Shown: positions 51,350-60,188 of the stretch, one piece after another
Layout: each line of letters starts with the position of its first letter
Numbering within the stretch: the stretch's first letter is position 1
NCBI RefSeq assembly: GCF_000015665.1
Contig: NC_008817.1
Coordinates: 310,001 to 374,000, forward strand
Origin: Prochlorococcus marinus str. MIT 9515
GTDB taxonomy: Bacteria > Cyanobacteriota > Cyanobacteriia > PCC-6307 > Cyanobiaceae
Length of the DNA: 64,000 bases
Reading direction: 5' to 3'
Position numbers and translations under genes: made by a program
Notes under the pieces: generated by a model
The model's database searches: none
What the model was told of the DNA's origin: nothing
The model's input: only the letters and a program-made list of their open reading frames with translations

Positions 51350-51514
51350 GCTTTGATAACTAACCTTAATACATTAATGCTTGCTAATAAGGATCGTGGA
51401 TTTCAAATTGTAATTTATTTAACTTGAATCATTTTTATAAAATATAAAATTTTTTCTATTAAAAAAAATCAAAGTTTGTTTTGCCTTTAAAGTTTTAATT
51501 TATTTTCAAATTAA

Positions 51515-53026
51515 TTAAATTAGTAAATCAAGATTTAATTGATTTTGAAGTTCTCTTTTTTTTCTCAAATTACTCTTTTTAGGATAATTTTTTCTCTTAT
51601 TTAGAGCTTTTCTTCTTGAGCCATGTTTCATATAAATTCCTTTTGAAATATCCCAGTAACCTTCTCTTTGGGTTATTTCTTGAATTCTTTTTCGTGCATT
51701 TTTAGTTGTTTCTGAGAGGTTAATTATTGGTTTAATGTATTCAGAGTTTTCATATTCTTTGGAATTAAATTTTTCCATCAACCAAGGTTCATGGACGAAA
51801 TTTTCAGGATAATTTTGTATCTCAGGAACCCATTTCTTAATAAAATTTCCTTTGGGATCATGATCTTTCCCCTGCTTAATAGGATTATATATTCTATTTA
51901 CATTTATAGATGTTGTACCTGCTTGCATTTGACACTGATTCCAGTGAATTCCTGGCTCATAATCGAGAAATTTGCTTGCCAATTCAGAACCGGATTCTTG
52001 CCAAGGTATCCATAAATTATAACTTGCAAAAGACATTAGCATTGCACGCATTCTGAAATTAAGCCATCCATGAAAATTTAAAGATCTCATACAAGCATCT
52101 AAAAAAGGAAAACCGGTTTTACCTTCACTCCATAATTTGAGTAAATGACTATCTTTTTTTCTGATTTTTTGGAAATAAGGATGAAATTCTTTAAACTCTA
52201 ATTCTGGTTCACTCTCAAGTTTTTGTATAAAGTGACAATGCCAAGTTAATCTGCTTTTTAACATTTTAGAATTGGGATTTGTTATTGAATTTGCTTTATG
52301 AATAATCTCTTTTATAGAAATACATCCCCAACTTATATAGGGAGATAATCTTGAACAGCTATCGAATGATTTCTCTGGGCTTGAAATATCTTTTGAGTAA
52401 TAACTTAATTTATTACTGAAAAAATATTCCATTCTCTTTAGACCAATTTCTCTTCCACCCTTTAATCTCCCTTTGCAGAAATCATCTTTGAAGCAAAAGA
52501 AATTATCTGGTGGGATTTCTCCAGGATCAATTTCTATAGGATTAATTTTTGAAGGTTCAGTAAATAGTTTTCTCTCCATATTTTTTTTCCATTTTGTTGA
52601 CCAATTATTTCTATCTAGCTTTCCTCTAAATACTGAAAATTGTAAATATTCTTTCCAAATAATTTTTTTCATAGAGGCCCATTTTCTAACTTCTTGATCT
52701 CTTTTATATGTCAAATAGTCTCCAGTTTCTTGATGGCTATAAATAGCTTTAATTTCAAAATTATTAGATATTTGATCAAAAATCTCAATTACTTTACCCG
52801 TTCTAATTATTAAAGGTTGACCAATATTTGCAAGTGAAATTCTTAAGTCTAAAAGACTTTCCTTGCAAAATTGCCATTGTCTATCTGAATAAGTTTTTTG
52901 ACTCCATATTTCTTTTTCAATTATGAATATAGGTATAATGTCTCTATCCTTTAGAGATTCGATAAGAGCCTCATTATCGTTTATTCTTAAGTCTTTTTTA
53001 AACCATAAAATATTAATATTTTTCAT
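51515..53026 (-). CDS. photolyase/cryptochrome family protein
   Basis: About 503 aa from the second Met (MKNINILWFKKDLRINDN). The N-terminal alpha/beta antenna domain (about residues 1-130), and the FAD-binding C-terminal part with SRLSPYISWGCISI, GKTGFPFLDACMRSLN, WLNFRMRAMLMSFASYNLW and ASKFLDYEPGIHWNQCQMQAGTT are present. It repairs UV dimers or acts as a light receptor; the WNQCQMQAGTTSIN sequence is close to the photolyase consensus, but the subfamily is not decided. An unusual basic C-terminal tail (RRKALNKRKNYPKKSNLRKK) could bind DNA. Confidence 0.93.
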   Translation of the reverse strand: MKNINILWFKKDLRINDNEALIESLKDRDIIPIFIIEKEIWSQKTYSDRQWQFCKESLLDLRISLANIGQPLIIRTGKVIEIFDQISNNFEIKAIYSHQETGDYLTYKRDQEVRKWASMKKIIWKEYLQFSVFRGKLDRNNWSTKWKKNMERKLFTEPSKINPIEIDPGEIPPDNFFCFKDDFCKGRLKGGREIGLKRMEYFFSNKLSYYSKDISSPEKSFDSCSRLSPYISWGCISIKEIIHKANSITNPNSKMLKSRLTWHCHFIQKLESEPELEFKEFHPYFQKIRKKDSHLLKLWSEGKTGFPFLDACMRSLNFHGWLNFRMRAMLMSFASYNLWIPWQESGSELASKFLDYEPGIHWNQCQMQAGTTSINVNRIYNPIKQGKDHDPKGNFIKKWVPEIQNYPENFVHEPWLMEKFNSKEYENSEYIKPIINLSETTKNARKRIQEITQREGYWDISKGIYMKHGSRRKALNKRKNYPKKSNLRKKRELQNQLNLDLLI

Positions 53027-53085
53027 CAAAAAAGTTTTTTCTCATTATAAAAAATTAATTATTAATTAGTAACTAAATACGAAAT

Positions 53086-53469
53086 TTAATCTTTTTGGAA
53101 TAATTTTAAAAAATCTTTATTATCCATTCCTGAAAAACTTTTTTCCTTTATGGATTCAATCACTTTTGTGTAGTATCTGTATTTAATTTGATACTCACTC
53201 ATTAAGAGAATAATACGCCAATTTTCCATAGGAAACCTTCTCTGTATTTCATCATATTTTTTTTTATCAGTTTTTTCTAATTCCTCTTTACTACTTAAAT
53301 ATTTTTTTTCTATCCACTCAAATATATCTTTAATTTTCCCGTTAATTTTTCCGTTAGTTATCCATTTTTTTATATAAAATTCATCTCCATCTTCTAATTC
53401 AAAACATTTTTCTGGAGAAGGGAGCGTGTAATTATGAAATCTCTCTGTGTAATCTTCTATTAGCTTCAT
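53086..53469 (-). CDS. hypothetical charged protein
   Basis: 127 aa, rich in Glu/Lys, with KIKDIFEWIEKKYLSSKEE and WRIILLMSEYQIKYRYYTK. It lies 4 bp downstream of the DUF2834-type gene, so the two form an operon. No domain recognised. Confidence 0.6.
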   Translation of the reverse strand: MKLIEDYTERFHNYTLPSPEKCFELEDGDEFYIKKWITNGKINGKIKDIFEWIEKKYLSSKEELEKTDKKKYDEIQRRFPMENWRIILLMSEYQIKYRYYTKVIESIKEKSFSGMDNKDFLKLFQKD

Positions 53470-53473
53470 AATA

Positions 53474-53833
53474 CTAATCCTTCTTATTAAGTTCTATTTC
53501 ACGCATAAACATAAAAGCACCAAATGAAAAAGCAAGTGAGATTAAAAAAGTTAGGGGAAAATAAATTCCCCATAATTTCAATTTTAGTCTTTTCCCCTCT
53601 GCAACATAAAATATAAATATAGCAATGAGTAGTATAACTGTGTCAGCTGATATAAACCCTGAGGTGGGAGTTATCCATGCATCATCAAAAAATGCAGTTC
53701 CTATATCTATTACAGAACCCTGAATATTACCATTTCTCACTAAGCTAATGAATTGAATAATAAAATAAAATGGCCAAAGTAATCCTGCCAGACAAGTGGC
53801 TCCATAAATGCCAAGTCTAATTTTTGTCCACAT
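53474..53833 (-). CDS. DUF2834-like membrane protein
   Basis: A 119-aa protein with three or four membrane segments (YGATCLAGLLWPFYFIIQFI, ADTVILLIAIFIFYVAEG, LWGIYFPLTFLISLAFSFGA). The layout, with the conserved DDAWITPTSGFISADTV loop, resembles DUF2834. Function unknown. First gene of a two-gene unit. Confidence 0.72.
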   Translation of the reverse strand: MWTKIRLGIYGATCLAGLLWPFYFIIQFISLVRNGNIQGSVIDIGTAFFDDAWITPTSGFISADTVILLIAIFIFYVAEGKRLKLKLWGIYFPLTFLISLAFSFGAFMFMREIELNKKD

Positions 53834-54091
53834 AGTTTAATTTTATTTATATATTTATAGCTGATATTAGTAAATATTTGATGTATAAAATAATTCCAAT
53901 CATTAGTTTTTTTTTAATAATACTAAGTTACCCCTAATATCCTTGATGCCATTTTGAATATTATCAATTTAATGATTTATATTCAAAATATACATGTTAA
54001 TGTTTCTATTTTTTTTTAATTTGTTTAAAATTTTCTACAGTTAAGTGGAATTACTCACATCTTAAAATATGACCATCAGCTATAAATAATA

Positions 54092-54220
54092 ATGAATAAA
54101 AAGATATTTATGACCCAAATTTATTTTGTTGATATTATTTTGGCTTGTTTAGGAGTATTGATTTATTTATTTGGTCTGAAAAAATTATTATTTAATCAGC
54201 CAAAGACTTTTCAAGACTAA
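54092..54220 (+). CDS. small single-span membrane protein
   Basis: A 42-aa frame: MNKKIFMTQIYFVDIILACL then GVLIYLFGLKKLLFNQPKTF. One helix and a basic tail. A start at 54110 (MTQIYF) is also possible. It lies 6 bp before the next gene, so they are likely cotranscribed. Confidence 0.55.
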   Translation: MNKKIFMTQIYFVDIILACLGVLIYLFGLKKLLFNQPKTFQD

Positions 54221-54226
54221 TAATAC

Positions 54227-54376
54227 ATGACGAAAAATAGTAAAGGAATGCCAATTGAAATAGGCATTAAACGTCTTTCTTTATTAAAGAAGAGAGGATT
54301 AATAACAGAGGAAATTTTCTCTGATGCAGAGGAATTACTTATTAAAAGTGAAATTGATATTTCTTCGAAAAAATAA
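54227..54376 (+). CDS. small hypothetical protein
   Basis: A 49-aa frame, MTKNSKGMPIEIGIKRLSLL then KKRGLITEEIFSDAEELLIK. The pattern of two helices with LLKKRGLITEEIFSDAEELL recalls short oligomerisation (SHOCT-like) helices, but too little is seen to assign it. Confidence 0.55.
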   Translation: MTKNSKGMPIEIGIKRLSLLKKRGLITEEIFSDAEELLIKSEIDISSKK

Positions 54377-54456
54377 TTTTATTCAAACTAATATTACTCA
54401 AAATTTTAATTTATCCTTTTAAATAATTAATATAAAATCTTACCTAATTAAAATAA

Positions 54457-55080
54457 ATGTTAGTAACGAAGAGATTATGGGAAAGTAATTTAAATCTTGC
54501 TTTATCAAGTTTGCAAACAAATTTTGTGCAAGGTATCAAAAATGGAAACTTGCCAAAAAATATATTTCAAGAATATTTGGCGCAAGATTATTTCTTCTTA
54601 GAAAGTTTTGCAAGGGCATATGGTTTAGCTATTTCTAAATCTAGAGATAAAAATTCAATTAAGGCTTTGAGTCAACTTTTAGTTGGAGTATCAGAGGAAT
54701 TGATTCTTCATGAGACCTATTCAAAAAAATGGGATATTAATCTAAATAATAATCATATAAAACCAGCTACTCAAAATTATACGGACTTCTTAGAAGAAGT
54801 TTCTAAGAAAAAAAGTGCTGTTGAGATAATGTTCGCGATGACTCCCTGTATGCGTTTATATTCTTGGATAGGCAAATCTTTGTCAAGTAAAGTTTTAAAT
54901 AATCCATACAAAGAATGGATAATTACTTACTCTGATGAAAACTTTGATAATCTTGCAAAATCTTTAGAAAATCTTATTGACTCTGCAAAGGAAGAATACG
55001 ATACTAATCAAGCGAATTATTTATATAAGAGAGCAATGGAATTGGAATTAGAATTTTTTAATGCTTATTCCAACTACTAA
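54457..55080 (+). CDS. tenA: TenA family aminopyrimidine hydrolase / thiaminase II
   Basis: Salvages pyrimidine moieties of thiamine. 207 aa. It has YLAQDYFFLESFARAYGLAI (Asp-44 binds the pyrimidine) and the catalytic Cys-131 in FAMTPCMRLYSWIGK. A late Glu (MELELEFFNAYS) is also as expected. thiD follows 30 bp later: the two together take salvaged HMP to HMP-PP. No THI-box (TPP riboswitch) is seen in the 80 bp upstream. Confidence 0.92.
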   Translation: MLVTKRLWESNLNLALSSLQTNFVQGIKNGNLPKNIFQEYLAQDYFFLESFARAYGLAISKSRDKNSIKALSQLLVGVSEELILHETYSKKWDINLNNNHIKPATQNYTDFLEEVSKKKSAVEIMFAMTPCMRLYSWIGKSLSSKVLNNPYKEWIITYSDENFDNLAKSLENLIDSAKEEYDTNQANYLYKRAMELELEFFNAYSNY

Positions 55081-55110
55081 TAAAGAAACTTTTAAATTTT
55101 AAATAAAACT

Positions 55111-55899
55111 ATGTATTCAAAAATTGCTCTTTCTATTGGTGGTAGTGATTCCGGGGGAGGTGCAGGAATTCAAGCTGATTTGAAAACTTTTATGGCTCTA
55201 AATGTTCATGGATGCTCAGCCATAACATGTATTACTGCTCAAAATAGTTTTGAAGTAAGCTGCGTAGAAGCGGTCCAAAAGGAAACTTTAATAAGCCAAA
55301 TTGATACTTTGTTCTCGGATTTTGATATTAATGCTTTAAAAACTGGCATGCTTTTGAATGAGAGTATTATTGATACTACGGCTTTAAAACTAAAATCTTA
55401 TTCTATACCCAAGATTATAGACCCTGTAATGGTTTCAAGAACTGGGTCAAAATTACTTGAGGATGCTGCAATTAATGCTTACAAAAAATTGCTTTTGCCA
55501 ATAGCTGATATTGTTACTCCAAATATTTTCGAAGCAAATCTTTTATCAAATATTGAAATCAAAAATAAGAAAGATATAGAGCTCGCAGCACATAATATTA
55601 TTGAACTTGGAGCCAAAGCAGTATTAATAAAGGGTGGAGGATTAAAAGAGATGCAAGGAAAGGATTTTTATTTTGATGTCACAGGAAAAAGCAAATGGTT
55701 TATTAATAAATTTATAAATACTAAAAATACGCATGGAAGTGGATGTACTTTAAGTTCGGCAATTTGCGGTTATCAAGCCTTGGGATTTGAATTGATAGAA
55801 TCAATTGAAAGAGCGAAAGCATTTATTGAAAGATCCTTGGAGAAATCTTATAAAATTGGTTCTGGTCCAGGCCCCCTTGGACATTATCAATCACTTTAG
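55111..55899 (+). CDS. thiD: hydroxymethylpyrimidine (phosphate) kinase
   Basis: Phosphorylates HMP and HMP-P in thiamine synthesis. The N-terminal GGSDSGGGAGIQADLKTF (residues 10-27), MVSRTGSKLLE and the catalytic C-terminal TKNTHGSGCTLSSAICGYQA are family-typical. 262 aa, ribokinase-like fold. Cotranscribed with tenA. Confidence 0.97.
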   Translation: MYSKIALSIGGSDSGGGAGIQADLKTFMALNVHGCSAITCITAQNSFEVSCVEAVQKETLISQIDTLFSDFDINALKTGMLLNESIIDTTALKLKSYSIPKIIDPVMVSRTGSKLLEDAAINAYKKLLLPIADIVTPNIFEANLLSNIEIKNKKDIELAAHNIIELGAKAVLIKGGGLKEMQGKDFYFDVTGKSKWFINKFINTKNTHGSGCTLSSAICGYQALGFELIESIERAKAFIERSLEKSYKIGSGPGPLGHYQSL

Positions 55900-56323
55900 A
55901 CAAATAATAAGAGAATTTTGTAGCCTAAATTTTTTTGAAATTTTTTTAAAAATCGTTTTTTTATATTTATTATTTTTATAAATCAATAAATTTTTATTTA
56001 CTATCCGCCTATTTTTTATTAAATATATTCCAATAATAATAAATTGCTTTCTCTGCTTGTTAAATAACTGAATATATTATCAAAGGCATCAAACCTAATT
56101 CATATCAAACCACTCTATTTTGAATTTAATCAAAGGTCTAAGCATGTGATTTTTTTCCTAAATAAGCTGTAATGCTTCTTCATTTCAAAGGAATGATTCT
56201 ATGTTTGGATTTAATAATATCTAATTGGTATTAAATGTGACTTAAAAAAATTGATAGTAATTAAGACTTATTTTCATGAAATGCATTATTAGTTATTTTT
56301 AAAAATAATGATTCTGATTTTTT
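55900..56323. other. 424-bp AT-rich gap
   Basis: I see no gene, no strong hairpin and no tRNA on either strand. Confidence 0.6.
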
Positions 56324-56467
56324 ATGAGAAACCAAGAAAAGCCTATGCTAAAAACGATTGTTAATGTCGGATTTTGTGAAAGTAATTCGGAGTGGCTTAA
56401 TCGTATAATGACTGAATTAGCTGATGAAAATAAAAATTTTGTAGATTTATCAGTCTTATGTGCTTAA
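56324..56467 (+). CDS. small hypothetical protein
   Basis: A 47-aa frame, MRNQEKPMLKTIVNVGFCES then NSEWLNRIMTELADENKNFV and a short end. Gene-like composition with two Cys. Alone in a large AT-rich region. Function unknown. Confidence 0.4.
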   Translation: MRNQEKPMLKTIVNVGFCESNSEWLNRIMTELADENKNFVDLSVLCA

Positions 56468-56814
56468 TTTAAATTTTGAAAGTTAATCTTTAATTGTTTT
56501 TTTATGGCTTCTTTTTTTTAATATAAACTCATGAATTTAATAAGTAATCAATTTATATATTCAATAAATTTTCTAAAAATAATTTAGCTAAGCAGGCGCT
56601 CACAGGTTATCTTTACAACAAATTAGTAAAAGTCTTTAAAAATAAAAAATTAATTATTTTATAAATAATTTTTTGATCTTCGAGCTTAAACAGAAAAATC
56701 TTATACTGACGATAATTTATATTATCTGGCTTTTCTAAAATAAATATTAATTTTTTAAGAGTTTTAGTTAATGACTTTAAAAATATTAGGATAAGTAAAT
56801 AAAACTCTTAAAAA
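56468..56814. other. 347-bp AT-rich gap
   Basis: Nothing recognised. It contains the upstream region of the DUF985 gene. Confidence 0.55.
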
Positions 56815-57282
56815 GTGAATTTCGATAAAAATACTTCTGATATTATTAATAAATTCAAATTGTCTATTCACCCGGAGGGCGGATGGTATAGAGAAATCTT
56901 CCGAGGTGAAAATTATGTGACAAGAAAAGATGGTCAAAAAAGAACGAATATTACTAGTATTTATTATTTGCTTTGTAAGGGAGAAAATAGTTCTTGGCAC
57001 CGTGTTAATAATGCTGATGAGATATGGATTTTTCTTCAAGGTTCGCCTCTGAACTTAAGGTGTTTAGATGAGGATAATAAAAAAATCAAAAATCTAAACT
57101 TACATACTAATAATCCAATTGAAATAATTCCAGCAGGATATTGGCAGTGTGCTAGTACAAGTGGAGAATTCACTCTTACGAGTTGTTGCGTTGGCCCAGG
57201 ATTTGATTTTTTGGATTTTGAAATGCTAAGAGATCTAGATCCTTCTTTAAGGCCTAGTAAAGCTATGAAGGATTTTATTTAA
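56815..57282 (+). CDS. DUF985 (cupin_5) family protein
   Basis: 155 aa with the cupin-like fold: IHPEGGWYREIFRGENYVT, ITSIYYLLCKGENSSWHRVN (His likely metal-binding) and IEIIPAGYWQCASTSGEF. GTG start at 56815. The family is related to cupins with a possible metal-sugar or nucleotide role. Substrate unknown. Confidence 0.87.
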   Translation: MNFDKNTSDIINKFKLSIHPEGGWYREIFRGENYVTRKDGQKRTNITSIYYLLCKGENSSWHRVNNADEIWIFLQGSPLNLRCLDEDNKKIKNLNLHTNNPIEIIPAGYWQCASTSGEFTLTSCCVGPGFDFLDFEMLRDLDPSLRPSKAMKDFI

Positions 57283-57313
57283 TAAATTAATTTTTCCTGA
57301 TTATTTTCTTTTA

Positions 57314-57691
57314 ATGAATAAGGACAATATTAAAATCATTGGCAGAAGACAGATCTCAAGAGAAGAAGCTCTATTTTTCAATTTAAGTGAAGTTGAAGGA
57401 CTGTATGATACTTTTGATAAGGATTTTTCTATATGGTCTGATTTTGATAGCTGGAAAAATATTAATGCACAACAATGGATTTTTTCTAGAGCTATAGATG
57501 TTTATGGAGGAAAGAAAATAGATATTAAATGTGAATGCTGTGAGTCTATTTATCTAACTAAAAGTGATTTAAAAATTACTCCGAATCAAAAATGCTATGG
57601 GGTTAAAAGTGCATATATGATTCAAAAAGTTTTGGAAGAAATCATATTGGCTAAAGTCAGAAGAGAGCATGATGGTATATATTCAGCATGA
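57314..57691 (+). CDS. hypothetical protein with a Cys cluster
   Basis: 125 aa. The C-terminal half has KIDIKCECCESIYL and NQKCYGVKSAYM, so four Cys might hold a zinc. A downstream helical end (VLEEIILAKVRREHDGI) follows. It is 31 bp behind the DUF985 gene on the same strand. No family recognised. Confidence 0.62.
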   Translation: MNKDNIKIIGRRQISREEALFFNLSEVEGLYDTFDKDFSIWSDFDSWKNINAQQWIFSRAIDVYGGKKIDIKCECCESIYLTKSDLKITPNQKCYGVKSAYMIQKVLEEIILAKVRREHDGIYSA

Positions 57692-57781
57692 AAACAAATA
57701 GAATGGTGATGATCTATTGAAAAATCAATGAGAATTAATAGTAACTATGCAAAACATTTTATTTGATTCATAGTTAATATT

Positions 57782-58582
57782 TTATTTCCGAATTTTCCTT
57801 AAAAAGTTAACTATGGATTTAGGCATAATCCTTTTTATAAGACCTGATATAGTTGATTTTCTTAATTTAATAATTAATTGAGTTAATTGCTTAGATTCTT
57901 CTACCCTTATTTGATATAAATCTGGATGAATATAGTTCATAAGGGCTGTTTCTCTAATAGGCTCTATACCTTTTTCTTTAAATATTTTTTCAAATTTTGA
58001 ATTACTTTTTAGGTATAAAAAAGTATTTTGACGGTACCAAACTTCTATCTCTTGATTTTCCCATACCTTTGAACGAAAAAGATCATAGGGCAAGTAACCA
58101 TTTTTGATGAAAATTTTAGCCCAGTAAGAATGCGGTCTCTCATTAAAATGATCAGTACCTCCTTGACCACTAAAAGCAGCGCTAAATAGAATTGTTTCAG
58201 AAAAGTTTGTTAAGTAATTGACAAAGGTAGTTGCTTGTTCTGGTTTTAAATGCTCGGCCACTTCAAGTGACATGGCAAGATCAAATTTCTTATTAACAGG
58301 ATTTTTAATGACAGTAGAACTAAGATCTATTGAATGGAATTTGATTTTTTTATCAAGCATATTTTCTTGGCAGACCCAATCACCATCTATCCCAACCAAC
58401 TCTTTTGCACCTGAATCAGCAAATGCCTTTAACCATGGCCCTCGGCCACATCCAATATCAACAACTTTATTAGGTTTTATAAGTACAGAACTTAAAATAG
58501 ATACATAATGCTTGGCACTAATATATGACCCATTTGTTAGTGATTTATAGAATTGATCATTATAGTTACTCCCTACATTCAT
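57782..58582 (-). CDS. class I SAM-dependent methyltransferase
   Basis: A 266-aa Rossmann-fold methyltransferase. SAM-binding motif VVDIGCGRGPWLKAFADSG (from about residue 36), acidic loop ELVGIDGDWV and FDLAMSLEVAEHLKPEQ. The C-terminal part (GLIKRIMPKSIVNFLRK) is unlike housekeeping enzymes. It recalls methyltransferases in surface-sugar clusters; the acceptor is unknown. Confidence 0.85.
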   Translation of the reverse strand: MNVGSNYNDQFYKSLTNGSYISAKHYVSILSSVLIKPNKVVDIGCGRGPWLKAFADSGAKELVGIDGDWVCQENMLDKKIKFHSIDLSSTVIKNPVNKKFDLAMSLEVAEHLKPEQATTFVNYLTNFSETILFSAAFSGQGGTDHFNERPHSYWAKIFIKNGYLPYDLFRSKVWENQEIEVWYRQNTFLYLKSNSKFEKIFKEKGIEPIRETALMNYIHPDLYQIRVEESKQLTQLIIKLRKSTISGLIKRIMPKSIVNFLRKIRK

Positions 58583-59135
58583 ATAATCTTTTCTCGAGAA
58601 ATCATTAACCTAAATAATATAGCTTATTACAAAAGTTTTGATTCAAATAAATACATAATCTACAGGTTCTGCAAAATAAACTATTGATTCTTAATTAATA
58701 ATCTTCTACCTTATTTCGCATCAATAGCTATTATTTCTGCTAAAAAGGTTCTACTTTTACTTATTGCCCTCAATTTTTAGTTAAATTCCTATCTACATTA
58801 AATACATCTTCAAGACTATATTCCAAATAAGAAGAACATTCCCAGTGAGATATTGTGACTAAAACTATTGTAGTCAGGGTGAATTTGATAAGAAAAACAT
58901 AGCACTTTAATTCGCAATAGTTAAATAAATTTAAACTGAGTTTATTTTGCGGTTCAACAACTTCTAAAATATACTGCCTCTTTTAAGAAGTTTATTATTA
59001 TGTTGAGTTAGATAAGTTTTTCATGAAATAATGATCTATAAAACTGTGCTTTTTAAGACCTAATATGGAAAGTCATCCGCGGAAAAAGAATTATCCATGT
59101 AACATAAAAAAGTCTTAATATTTTCTTAATATTTG
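58583..59135. other. 553-bp gap with possible decayed coding sequence
   Basis: This holds the 70-codon open minus-strand stretch listed separately (58770-58982). The rest is AT-rich and should contain the promoter of the SABATH-type gene at 59136. Confidence 0.5.
58770..58982 (-). pseudogene. start-less open frame, possible gene remnant
   Basis: A 70-codon frame without ATG, GTG or TTG at its head. Translation reads like a real protein: KRQYILEVVEPQNKLSL..., a hydrophobic stretch (CYVFLIKFTLTTIVLVTIS) and a soluble end (SLEDVFNVDRNLTKN). The in-frame upstream ATG is cut off by several TAA codons, so the start may have been lost. Could also be chance. Confidence 0.3.
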
Positions 59136-60188
59136 ATGGTTATAGCAATGACAAAGGGCTACAGCGAGCAGACCGCTGGGGCTAAGCTGTGTATTGACCT
59201 CGCAAGTGATTGGGCAGGTCAATGTATCGAAGCTTTAGATATTGAGAATAATTGTTTTCTCATGGATTATGGTGCTGCAGATGGTGGAACAGCTTCTGAA
59301 TTTTGGGGAAAGATAATAAAAGATATTAAAGAACGAAAAACATCATCGCAAATCTCACTCATCGGAAATGATCTTTTTTCGAATGATAATCAATCTCTTA
59401 TAAATAATCTCTCCCTACATTCTTCTGGTCAAGAATCAGCCTTTACTCTGATTTGCGCTGGCAGTTTTTATGAACAGCTTGTTCCAAATGGTTTAATTGA
59501 TTTTGGTTTTTCCGCTACTGCTATGCACTGGCTAAACAAGAAGGTGGACACTCTTGATGATCATACCCATGTACTTGCATCAAATAATAAAGTTGCAAAA
59601 AATGATTTTCTGGAACAGGCGTTGTATGACTGGAATCAAATTCTTGAGATGAGAAGTAGAGAGCTAAAAGTAGGTGGTAAATTACTGACAGTAAATTTAT
59701 CGAGAGATTACGAAGATAGATACCTTGGAAATAATGGGGGAAGAACAGTAAATGTTCATGACCAAATTCATTCAATTTGGAAGGAGTTGCTCAATGAAAA
59801 AATTATTTCTGAAATTGAATATAAGAATGGTACAATTCAAAATTTTTATAAGTCGCCCGAAGAATTTACTTCACCTTTAACCAATGAAAATTCAGCAGCC
59901 TATAAAAATGGCTTAAGACTTTTAAAGGAAAGAACAGTTTATGTAGATTGCCCCTATAGGAAAAAATGGAAGGAAAACCAAAATACTGAAGAATTTTCAA
60001 TTGGATTGATGGAGACCATTCGAAGTTGGAGCAGGCATAGTTTCGTAGCTGCTTTGGATGAAAATAGTGAAAGAAAAGTCAATCCTGTTGATTTGCTTTT
60101 TGATCGATTAACTTGCCGAATAAATTCTGATCCTGAAAATTGGAGTCTTGATTATGTAGAACATCATCTGATGATGGAGAAAGTTTAA
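59136..60188 (+). CDS. SABATH-type carboxyl methyltransferase
   Basis: A SAM-dependent methyltransferase of the plant salicylate/jasmonate carboxyl-methyltransferase family. 350 aa from ATG 59136; MTKGYSEQ at 59148 is an alternative. The SAM loop MDYGAADGGTASEFW and the family-typical AGSFYEQLVPNGLIDFGFSA followed by TAMHWLNK (compare SFYxRLFPxxSLHxxHSxxxLHWL) are clear, and GGKLLTVN aligns with later motif. It should methylate a carboxylate of a small molecule. It is the first of three coupled genes; the next ATG overlaps its stop by one base (TAATG). Confidence 0.85.
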   Translation: MVIAMTKGYSEQTAGAKLCIDLASDWAGQCIEALDIENNCFLMDYGAADGGTASEFWGKIIKDIKERKTSSQISLIGNDLFSNDNQSLINNLSLHSSGQESAFTLICAGSFYEQLVPNGLIDFGFSATAMHWLNKKVDTLDDHTHVLASNNKVAKNDFLEQALYDWNQILEMRSRELKVGGKLLTVNLSRDYEDRYLGNNGGRTVNVHDQIHSIWKELLNEKIISEIEYKNGTIQNFYKSPEEFTSPLTNENSAAYKNGLRLLKERTVYVDCPYRKKWKENQNTEEFSIGLMETIRSWSRHSFVAALDENSERKVNPVDLLFDRLTCRINSDPENWSLDYVEHHLMMEKV

